From the NCBI GenBank assembly GCA_002329155.1, contig DCXY01000002.1:138185-202184 (forward strand): a stretch of 64,000 nucleotides of DNA, given 5' to 3'. Below the pieces are notes generated by a model, which was given only the letters and a program-made list of their open reading frames with translations, was not told where the DNA came from and did not search any database. A program made the translations under genes and the position numbers. Shown here one piece after another: positions 56,929 to 64,000 of the stretch; position 1 is the first letter of the stretch, and every line of letters begins with the position of its first letter. The DNA comes from Stenotrophomonas sp. UBA2124. Lineage in GTDB: Bacteria; Pseudomonadota; Gammaproteobacteria; Xanthomonadales; Xanthomonadaceae.

Positions 56929-58272
56929 TTGAACTACCGTAGCCCTGACGAATTCCTGGCCCAGGTTGCCAGGCGCGACCCCCTCCAGCCCGAGTTCCTG
57001 CAGGCGGTGAAGGAAGTCTTCCACAGCCTGTGGCCGTTCCTGCAGGCCAATCCGAAATACACCCGGCACGGGCTGCTGGAGCGTCTGGTGGAACCGGAGC
57101 GCGTGATCCAGTTCCGCGTGGCATGGGCCGACGACAAGGGCCAGACCCACGTCAACCGCGCCTGGCGCGTGCAGCACAGTTCCTCGATCGGCCCGTTCAA
57201 GGGCGGCATGCGCTTCCACCCATCGGTGAACCTGTCCATCCTCAAGTTCCTGGCCTTCGAGCAGACCTTCAAGAACGCGCTGACCACGCTGCCCATGGGT
57301 GGCGGCAAGGGCGGTTCGGATTTCGACCCCAAGGGCAAGAGCGACGGCGAAGTGATGCGCTTCTGCCAGGCGCTGATGCTGGAGCTGTACCGCCATCTCG
57401 GCCCGAACACCGACGTGCCTGCCGGTGACATCGGCGTGGGCGCGCGTGAAGTCGGCTTCATGGCCGGCATGATGAAGAAGCTCAGCAACGATGCCGCGTG
57501 CGTGTTCACCGGCAAAGGCCTGGCCTACGGCGGCAGCCTGATGCGCCCGGAGGCCACCGGCTTCGGCACGGTCTATTTCGTCGAGCAGATGCTGCACCAT
57601 GCACGCCGCCAGACCCATGGCGCCAAGGTGCTGGTGTCCGGCTCGGGCAACGTGGCCCAGTTCGCGGCCATCAAGGCAGCCGAGCTGGGTGCGCGCGTGC
57701 TGACCTTCTCCGATTCGGGCGGCACGCTGTATGCGGCGGAAGGTTTCGACGAGCAGGCCATGCAGGACGTGATGGCGCTGAAGAACGAGCGCCGCGGCCG
57801 TCTTTCCGAACTGGCCGACGACCCGCGCTTCGAGTTCCTGGCCGACCGCCGACCGTGGCACATCCCCGCCGACATCGCCCTGCCCTGCGCTACCCAGAAC
57901 GAGCTGGACGAGACCGACGCCCGCACGCTGGTGCACAACGGCGTGCTGTGCGTGGCCGAAGGCGCGAACATGCCGTCCACGCTGGAAGCGGTGGATGTCT
58001 TCCTGCAGGCCGGCACGCTGTACGCGCCCGGCAAGGCCAGCAACGCCGGCGGCGTTGCCACCTCGGGCCTGGAAATGAGCCAGAACGCGCTGCGCCTGTC
58101 CTGGCGCCATGCGGACGTGGACGAGCGCCTGCACGTCATCATGAAGGAGATCCACGCCAACTGCGTGCAGCATGGCGTGCGTGCCGATGGCAGCGTCAAC
58201 TACGTGGACGGCGCCAACATCGCGGGCTTCGTGAAGGTGGCCGATGCCATGCTGGCGCAGGGGCTTTACTGA
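56929..58272 (+). CDS. gdhA: glutamate dehydrogenase, NADP-type
   Basis: A 447-residue enzyme that makes glutamate from 2-oxoglutarate and ammonia. GPFKGGMRFHPSVNLSILKF and LPMGGGKGGSDFDPKGKSDG carry the substrate and catalytic lysines. PAGDIGVGAREVGFMAGMMK and VSGSGNVAQFAAIKAAELGA (nucleotide fold) follow, then NAGGVATSGLEMSQNALRLS. The 447-residue length and sequence are those of the GdhA group of hexameric enzymes, usually NADP-dependent. The start is TTG 56929, with GAAAGGAAAG close upstream; no ATG fits the conserved N-terminus. It probably has its own promoter in the gap after the leuB terminator. Confidence 0.95.
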   Translation: MNYRSPDEFLAQVARRDPLQPEFLQAVKEVFHSLWPFLQANPKYTRHGLLERLVEPERVIQFRVAWADDKGQTHVNRAWRVQHSSSIGPFKGGMRFHPSVNLSILKFLAFEQTFKNALTTLPMGGGKGGSDFDPKGKSDGEVMRFCQALMLELYRHLGPNTDVPAGDIGVGAREVGFMAGMMKKLSNDAACVFTGKGLAYGGSLMRPEATGFGTVYFVEQMLHHARRQTHGAKVLVSGSGNVAQFAAIKAAELGARVLTFSDSGGTLYAAEGFDEQAMQDVMALKNERRGRLSELADDPRFEFLADRRPWHIPADIALPCATQNELDETDARTLVHNGVLCVAEGANMPSTLEAVDVFLQAGTLYAPGKASNAGGVATSGLEMSQNALRLSWRHADVDERLHVIMKEIHANCVQHGVRADGSVNYVDGANIAGFVKVADAMLAQGLY

Positions 58273-58278
58273 GTAGAG

Positions 58279-59045
58279 CCTCACCCCTCCCCAGCCCTCC
58301 CCTGTGCCTTCGGCACAAGGGAGGGAGTACGCCCCTCCCCTTGCGGGCGCAGCCCGGAGGGGGAGGTTGGGAGAGAGTTGCTGGGCGGGCAGTGGATCAT
58401 TCCATCGCGTACAGCCTCACCCCTCCCCTCCCCTGTGCCTTCGGCACAAGGGAGAGAGTACGCCCCTCCCCTTGCGGGCGCAGCCCGGATGGGGAGGTTG
58501 GGAGGGGGTTGCCGGGCGGGCAGTGGATCATTCCATCGCGAACAGCTTGACCCCTCCCCAGCCCTCCCCTGTGCCTCCGGCACAAGGGAGGGAGCACGCC
58601 CCTCCCTTTGCGGGCGCAGCCCGGAGGGGGAGGTTGGGAGGGGGTTGCTGGGTGGGTAGTGGATCATTCATTCGCGAACAGCCTCACCCCTCCCCAGCCC
58701 TCCCCTGTGCCTTCGGCACAAGGAAGGGGGCACACCCCTCCCCTTGCGAGCGCAGCCCGGAGGGGGAGGTCGGGAGGGGGTTGCCGGGCGGGCAGGTTCA
58801 TTCCATCGCGTACAGCCTGACCCCTCCCCAGCCTCCCCTGTGCCTCCGGCACAAGGGAGGGAGCACACCCCTCCCCTTGCCGGCGCAGCCCGGAGGGGGA
58901 GGTTGGGAGGGGGTTGCTGGGCGGGCGCGGCGGATCATTCCATCGCGTACAGCCTCACCCCTTCCCAACCCTCCCCTGCGCCTTCGGCACAAGGGAGGGA
59001 GCACCGGCGCTTTACCTGCGCCTGCAGCCCCAAGGGGAGCGGATC
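58279..59045. repeat. tandem array of ~135-bp repeats between gdhA and the GGDEF gene
   Basis: Six units begin near 58281, 58417, 58548, 58684, 58818 and 58955 (periods 136, 131, 136, 134, 137). Each has CCCTCCCCTGTGCC, TTCG or TCCG, and GGCACAAGGGAGGG, forming a strong hairpin, then CGCCCCTCCCCTTGCGGGCG, CAGCCCGGAGGGGGAGGTTG and GGGCGGGCAGTGGATCATTC. Core words are shared with the 55.2-kb array. The 775-base gap lies between convergent genes and holds no convincing gene; the arms could stop transcription from both sides. Confidence 0.9.
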
Positions 59046-59047
59046 AT

Positions 59048-62038
59048 TCAATGCCGCACGCGGTTGCGGCCTTCGTTCTTGGCTCTGTACAGCGCGCGAT
59101 CGGCCGCTGACAGAATCACGTGCGGTGCTTCCTGGCCCGGCCCGAAGTTGGCCACGCCGATGCTGGCGGTGATCCTCAGTTCCGGGTCCACATCGTCCAG
59201 ACGTAGACGGGCGATTCGCTGGCGCAGGTCCTGCAGCTGCTCCAGCGCGGTCTGCAGCGGCACACCGCGCAGGACGATCAGGAACTCCTCGCCTCCATGG
59301 CGGGAAACAAACTGGTCCGTTCCCAGCAGCAGCCGCAGCAGGCTGGCCACATCGCATAGCACCTGGTCACCGGCCTCATGCCCATAGCGGTCGTTGATCA
59401 GCTTGAAATGATCAAGGTCCAGCAGGGCCACGTTCACTGCTACGTCTTTGGTCACCGCCTCGTGCAGGACCTTCTGCAGGTGTGCGTCAGCCGCACGCCG
59501 GTTCGGCAGGCCGGTCAATGCGTCATGCATTGCCAGGTATTCCAGCCGCTGCATCAGACCATCACGCTCCACGCCTGCCTGCTCCAATGCACGGTTCTTC
59601 TCGCTCAGCTCCTGCGTGCGCGCGGCGATTTCAGTATTGAGCAAGCGCTGCCTGCGGCGATAGCTGGCAGTGCGCCACGCGACCAGCATGGCGATGAGCC
59701 CGGCCACCGCCGCTGCCATCAGCACCAACACCCATTGCCTGCGCCAATAAGGGGCCGCCACTTCAAGGCTCAGCTCCGCCTCGCCGACACGCTGCCGGTC
59801 ATCCCAGTCCAGCGGCAGCACCATGGCCTGCACCCGCAGCCGGTAACGCCCGGGTGCCAGGTTGGTATAGACCGCTTCGGTACGACCACCCGCTTCCACC
59901 CACTCGGCGTCGAAGCCTTCCAGCCGGTAGCGATACCGCATCTTGTCTGGTGCCTGGAAGCCAAGACCCGCATAGGCCACAGCGATGCGCTCAACATGGT
60001 GCGGCAACTTGTAGGCACCATGCAGCGGCCGGGTTTCACCATCCACCACCACATCTTCGATGACCACCGGCGGCTTGCGTGGGCGCACATTGCTGTCCAC
60101 CCGTTCCGGGTCGATCATCGCCACGCCACGCGCGGTGGGAAACAGCAGCTGCCCGTCGCGCGTCAGCCAACCTGCCGGCGTGGACGCACCGTTGTTCTGG
60201 CTGCTTGGCATACCATCGGTATGGTCGATGACCTGCACCGCCAGCTGGCTGCGCGCGCCGGCAGCCACCGCTACCAGATCGTTGCGATCCAGGCGGAACA
60301 CACCCTGGTTGCTGGACAGCCACAGATGGCCCTTGCGGTCATCAAGAATGCGGAAAATCTTGTCGCGCGGCAGCCCCTTGCGATGGTCGAAAACAGTGAT
60401 GTCCAGCCCACGCTTGCGCAACAGGCCGTGGTCACTGGCAATCCACAGATCGCCGTTGCCGTCGCCAAGGAAGTCGAATACATAGCGTGCCGGGAAGCCT
60501 TCATCAGCAACCCAGGTACGCAGCCTGCCCGTGCTGTCCATCGACGCCATGCCGTTGTTGGTGCCTATCCACAGCACACCCGACGAATCACGGTACAACG
60601 CGTGCACCACCTCGCCCGGCAATCCCTGTTCGGCGCCGTAGTGACGAATTTCATTGCCACTGTGGTGATACAGGCCGTCGGCCGCGCCAACCCAAAGACT
60701 GCCATCCGCATCGGCCAGCAGTGCACGCACCAATGGCTGCACCACACCTGGCAGGGTCAGGCGCTGCTGCACATTGCCCTGCGTATCCAGCCGCCAGACA
60801 CCTTCGTTGTAGGTACCTGCCCATAGGCCTCCGGGAATGGCGGCCAGTGCCAGCACCGATGTATCCCGCCCGTCGCCCGGCAGCAGCCGCACGCGGCTGA
60901 GCTGGTCGCCCCTCAGGCGGTCCAAGCCCTCGGAGTGCCCGATCCACACGCTGCCGTCATCGGTCTGGGTGATTGCGCGCGTATATTCCGAACCAAGCCC
61001 ATCGGCACGGGTCAGGCCGCCGGCCGCGCCGCGGTCCACCCGGTACAGACCTTCGGTACTTCCTGCCCATACCAGTCCCTCGCGGTCGATGGTCAGTGCT
61101 GGACTCACCTGCCCCGGCACCTGGATGCGCTCCCGCTCATCGTCTGCATAGCGTTCCAGACGGCCTGCGGAAAGGCTGAGCCACAATGCGCCCTCCGCAT
61201 CGCGGCGCACCCTGTCCACGCGCTCACCGGGGAACAGGTGCTCCCAATGCCCGCCCTTGTGCAGCCAGTGCACGCCATCGTCGGCAGCCACCAGCCAGCC
61301 GCCAGTGTCATCGGCGACCAGATCGCGCACCAGCCACGCCGCACTCGCCTTCCACGGCGCCAGCCGGCCATTACGCAACTGGTATACCCCGCGTTCGGTG
61401 CCGACCAGCAGGCCATCGCCACCGTCCTGCACCAGACTGGTGATCAAGGCTTCCGGCAAACGGGGGGTGGTTACCGCCTGCTGAAGTTCCCCCTCCGGAC
61501 TCAGGCGCAGCAGGCGCTCGCCAGAGGCCACCCACAGGGTGCCGGTGGCATCGCGCTGCAGTGCGTTGATTGGCAGGTCGCGTCCCGCCGCACCGCCAAT
61601 GGGCTCCCAGCTGCCCCGCTGGTAGCGGTATACGCCGTCATTGATGGTGCCGAACAGCATGGCGCCATCGGGCTCGGCCAGTATCGCGGCCACGCCCGAC
61701 AGCTCCGCACCAGGTGTGTTCTGGCTGTCGAACACGGTGAACGCGCGCCCATTGAAGCGGACCACGCCCTCCCAGGTGCCCAGCCAGATGAAACCGTCAC
61801 TGCCCTGCGCTACTGCCTGCACCAGGTTGTGCGGCAGCCCCTGCTCCATGGTCCAACCAGCCACGGTATGCCGCGCCGCCTGCGCCGGACCCATGCTCAT
61901 GGCGGCCAGCAATGCCAACACAAGCGCACACAGCATCACCCGCAGGCAGCGAAGCGCGCGGTGCCGAAGACTGGGTACTTGATCCAATGTCTGGGGCAAA
62001 CCTGCCTCCCGCAGGTCTTCCGGCCACCGGCCGGCCAC
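59048..62038 (-). CDS. two-component-type propeller protein with GGDEF domain
   Basis: A 996-residue membrane signalling protein. After a hydrophobic signal (VMLCALVLALLAAMSM) come many two-component-regulator propeller repeats (GSDGFIWLGTWEGVVRFNGR; GLPHNLVQAVAQGS; ILDDRKGHLWLSSNQGVFRL) of ~600 residues. A Y_Y_Y domain follows (DKMRYRYRLEGFDAEWVEAG; NLAPGRYRLRVQAM), then a membrane helix (WVLVLMAAAVAGLIAMLVAW) and a coiled coil. The C-terminal GGDEF domain includes LDLDHFKLINDRYGHEAGDQ and RHGGEEFLIVLRG, so it probably makes cyclic-di-GMP in the cytoplasm. The product-inhibition RxxD is not in place: LGTD stands there. The ligand of the periplasmic propeller is unknown. The start at 62038 could be later. 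Confidence 0.88.
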   Translation of the reverse strand: MAGRWPEDLREAGLPQTLDQVPSLRHRALRCLRVMLCALVLALLAAMSMGPAQAARHTVAGWTMEQGLPHNLVQAVAQGSDGFIWLGTWEGVVRFNGRAFTVFDSQNTPGAELSGVAAILAEPDGAMLFGTINDGVYRYQRGSWEPIGGAAGRDLPINALQRDATGTLWVASGERLLRLSPEGELQQAVTTPRLPEALITSLVQDGGDGLLVGTERGVYQLRNGRLAPWKASAAWLVRDLVADDTGGWLVAADDGVHWLHKGGHWEHLFPGERVDRVRRDAEGALWLSLSAGRLERYADDERERIQVPGQVSPALTIDREGLVWAGSTEGLYRVDRGAAGGLTRADGLGSEYTRAITQTDDGSVWIGHSEGLDRLRGDQLSRVRLLPGDGRDTSVLALAAIPGGLWAGTYNEGVWRLDTQGNVQQRLTLPGVVQPLVRALLADADGSLWVGAADGLYHHSGNEIRHYGAEQGLPGEVVHALYRDSSGVLWIGTNNGMASMDSTGRLRTWVADEGFPARYVFDFLGDGNGDLWIASDHGLLRKRGLDITVFDHRKGLPRDKIFRILDDRKGHLWLSSNQGVFRLDRNDLVAVAAGARSQLAVQVIDHTDGMPSSQNNGASTPAGWLTRDGQLLFPTARGVAMIDPERVDSNVRPRKPPVVIEDVVVDGETRPLHGAYKLPHHVERIAVAYAGLGFQAPDKMRYRYRLEGFDAEWVEAGGRTEAVYTNLAPGRYRLRVQAMVLPLDWDDRQRVGEAELSLEVAAPYWRRQWVLVLMAAAVAGLIAMLVAWRTASYRRRQRLLNTEIAARTQELSEKNRALEQAGVERDGLMQRLEYLAMHDALTGLPNRRAADAHLQKVLHEAVTKDVAVNVALLDLDHFKLINDRYGHEAGDQVLCDVASLLRLLLGTDQFVSRHGGEEFLIVLRGVPLQTALEQLQDLRQRIARLRLDDVDPELRITASIGVANFGPGQEAPHVILSAADRALYRAKNEGRNRVRH

Positions 62039-62111
62039 CCTAATCTAGCATTTCGCCGGAACAACCGCCCCGGGGCATGCATACCCACCGGGGCGGTTAC
62101 GACCGCTTCGC

Positions 62112-64000
62112 TCAGGCGCCCGCTTCGTCCGGCTTCACCCGGAACCAGGCCGCATACAACGCCGGCAGGAACACCAGGGTCAGCACCGTGCCCACGATCA
62201 GGCCGCCCATGATGGAGATGGCCATCGAACCGTAAAAGGCGCTGCGCGAGAGCGGGATCATCGCCAGCACCGCCGCCAGCGCGGTCAGCACGATCGGGCG
62301 GAAGCGGCGCACGGTCGCGTCGATGATGGCGTGCCAGCGGTCGTGGCCGGCGTCGATGTCCTGCTGGATCTGGTCGATCAGGATCACCGAGTTGCGCATG
62401 ATCATGCCGGCCAGCGCGATGGTGCCCAGCATCGCCACGAAGCCGAACGGCACGCGGAAGATCAGCAGGAACAGGGTGGCGCCGATGATGCCCAGCGGCG
62501 CGGTGACGAACACCATCGCCGCACGCGAGAAGCTGCGCAGCTGCACCATCAGCAGCGTCGCCACCACCACCAGGAACAGCGGCATGCCGGCCTTGATCGA
62601 GTTCTGGCCGCGTGCCGAATCCTCCACCGTGCCGCCGGTTTCCAGCAGGTAGCCATCCGGCAGTCCGGCGCGGATACCGTCCAGCGTAGGCAGGATCTGT
62701 TCGACCACACCCACCGGCAGCATGCCGTCACCGATGTCCGCACGCACGGTCACCGTGGGCAGGCGGTTGCGGTGCCAGATGATGCCGTCCTCGAACACCT
62801 GCTCCAGCCGCGCCACCTGCGACAGCGATACCGGCTTGCCGCTGGGCGTGGGAATGGCCAGGCTGCCGAGCATGTCCAGCCGCGCGCGCTCGTTGTCCGG
62901 GCCGCGCAGCAGCATGCCGATCTGGCGGTTGCCTTCACGGTAGGTGCTGACGCTGGTGCCGGCCAGCGAACTGCTCAGGAACTGCGCGATCTGTGCACTA
63001 CTCACGCCCAGCGCGCGGGCACGGTCCTGGTCCACCACCAGACGCACCACCTTGCTCGGCTCGCTCCAGTTGAGGTTGACGTTGGTGGTATGCGGGTTCT
63101 GCCGCACCTTGTCCGCCACCTGCGCGGCAATCGCCTGCACCTGCTCGACATGCTCACCCGATACGCGGAACTGCACCGGGTAGCCCACCGGCGGACCGTT
63201 CTCCAGCCGCGTCACGCGCAGCTGCACATCCGAGAACTGCGGCACCACGTCCTTCAACAGCCAGTCGCGCACTTCCTCGCGCGCGTGGATGTCATCGGTC
63301 AGCACCACGTACTGCGCGAAGTTGGTGGCCGGCAGTTGCTGGTCCAGCGGCAGGTAGAAGCGCGGCGAACCGCTGCCCACATAGCCCACGAAATTGTCGA
63401 TGCCGGCGCGCTGCTTGAGCAGGGCTTCCAGCTTGTCCGCCTGCGCCTGCGTGGCGGTCAGCGAGGCACCTTCGGCCAGTTCGATGTCCACCATCAATTC
63501 AGGCCGGGTGGAATCCGGGAAGAACTGCTGCGGCACGAAGCGGAACATCACCAGCGAGAACACGAACAGGCCGATGGTAGCGAAGATCACCAGCCAGCGG
63601 CGGCGCAGGCAGGCATCCAGGAAGCGACGGAAACGCTGGTAGAAGCGGGTGCCATACGGGTCGTGGTCATGCGCCAGTTCCTTGGGCGCGATGAGGTTGG
63701 CCAGCGCCGGGTTGCGGTCGGCCCAGCGCAGGCGCAGCGCGCGCCACCGGCCCGCGATGCTGCCCGGCTTCGGCGGCTGCGGGTTGTGCAGATCCGGCAG
63801 CATCTTGTCGCCCAGGTAGGGAATGAACAGCACCGCCGCGATCCACGACACCACCAGCGCGATGGTCACCACCTGGAACAGCGAGCGCGTGTATTCGCCG
63901 GTGCTCGATGCCGCCGTGGCAATCGGCAGGAAGCCGGCGGCGGTGATGAGGGTGCCGGTCAGCATCGGGAATGCGGTCGATTCCCATGCGAAGCTGGCCG
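62112..64000 (-). CDS. RND efflux pump permease, C-terminal two-thirds (runs off right edge)
   Basis: The minus-strand frame is open to the window edge; the last visible residues before MLTGTLITAAG read AWESTAFP, so the N-terminus is outside. The visible ~630 residues contain RYTRSL-like TM4 surroundings (STGEYTRSLFQVVTIALVVS), the periplasmic porter domain (GYVGSGSPRFYLPLDQQLPA; VRLVVDQDRARALGVSSAQI), and the late helices (AAMVFVTAPLGIIGATLFLL; LTALAAVLAMIPLSRSAFYG; MGGLIVGTVLTLVFLPALYA). This is a proton-driven efflux permease of the RND superfamily; whether it exports drugs or metals cannot be told from this part. No membrane-fusion gene is visible downstream. Confidence 0.93.
   Translation of the reverse strand, partial: ASFAWESTAFPMLTGTLITAAGFLPIATAASSTGEYTRSLFQVVTIALVVSWIAAVLFIPYLGDKMLPDLHNPQPPKPGSIAGRWRALRLRWADRNPALANLIAPKELAHDHDPYGTRFYQRFRRFLDACLRRRWLVIFATIGLFVFSLVMFRFVPQQFFPDSTRPELMVDIELAEGASLTATQAQADKLEALLKQRAGIDNFVGYVGSGSPRFYLPLDQQLPATNFAQYVVLTDDIHAREEVRDWLLKDVVPQFSDVQLRVTRLENGPPVGYPVQFRVSGEHVEQVQAIAAQVADKVRQNPHTTNVNLNWSEPSKVVRLVVDQDRARALGVSSAQIAQFLSSSLAGTSVSTYREGNRQIGMLLRGPDNERARLDMLGSLAIPTPSGKPVSLSQVARLEQVFEDGIIWHRNRLPTVTVRADIGDGMLPVGVVEQILPTLDGIRAGLPDGYLLETGGTVEDSARGQNSIKAGMPLFLVVVATLLMVQLRSFSRAAMVFVTAPLGIIGATLFLLIFRVPFGFVAMLGTIALAGMIMRNSVILIDQIQQDIDAGHDRWHAIIDATVRRFRPIVLTALAAVLAMIPLSRSAFYGSMAISIMGGLIVGTVLTLVFLPALYAAWFRVKPDEAGA

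Noticed and set aside
55187..59045. The repeat arrays as CRISPR arrays
   Set aside because: Whole units of 131-146 bp repeat with no unique spacers, and no cas genes are present.
58304..59110. Open frames through the repeat array that would encode repetitive Pro/Gly/Arg proteins
   Set aside because: They exist only because the repeat unit lacks stops in some frames; all frames on both strands look alike and no start site stands out.

Overview
The window is a GC-rich gammaproteobacterial chromosome segment, most likely from a Xanthomonadaceae bacterium and probably Stenotrophomonas. Supporting signs are the 187-residue Adk next to a PPi-dependent phosphofructokinase and a membrane pyrophosphatase, the DedA-PAP2-LssY fusion, the fused ilvC-ilvG-ilvM-ilvA-leuA-leuC-leuD-leuB run, and two GTAG-headed hairpins resembling the SMAG repeats of Stenotrophomonas maltophilia. 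The genus is inferred; no rRNA or marker-gene comparison was possible. No tRNA, rRNA, insertion sequence, prophage or CRISPR array was seen.

Layout. 1-8.8 kb: end of an unidentified gene, a frameshifted DUF2867 gene, a small protein kinase-like gene, the DedA-PAP2 fusion, a Lon N-terminal-domain protein, mpl, adk, pfp and a secreted hypothetical protein. 9-12.1 kb: the pyrophosphate pump hppA and soluble pyrophosphatase ppa; with pfp they form a pyrophosphate-handling neighbourhood. 12.2-21.4 kb: an HDOD protein, then a minus-strand series of TonB-dependent receptor, AraC regulator, winged-helix/propeller regulator, pore-loop membrane protein and DUF4136 lipoprotein. 21.5-27.2 kb: thiC with its TPP riboswitch, a BCCT transporter and gamma-glutamyltransferase.

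27.36-45.2 kb is the most unusual part: fifteen tightly packed plus-strand genes for a divergent MSHA-like type IV pilus or pseudopilus. It has an inner-membrane assembly platform (MshJ-, MshI-, MshK- and MshG-like), secretin (MshL), MshN- and MshM-like proteins, an MshE-type ATPase and six prepilin-like proteins. Three of those (967, 359 and 446 residues) are far larger than normal pilins and share a module not assigned here to any named family; the largest lacks the conserved Glu5. No prepilin peptidase, retraction ATPase or MshQ-like adhesin is present. A SARP/BTAD-type regulator lies convergently just beyond.

46.9-56.8 kb is the branched-chain amino-acid operon, preceded by a 39-codon leader peptide carrying Leu-Leu-Val-Leu-Val-Leu-Ile codons and a strong attenuator. 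The leuD-leuB gap holds three copies of a ~146-bp repeat. gdhA follows, then six copies of a related ~135-bp repeat, a propeller-GGDEF signalling protein and the C-terminal part of an RND efflux pump that runs off the right edge.
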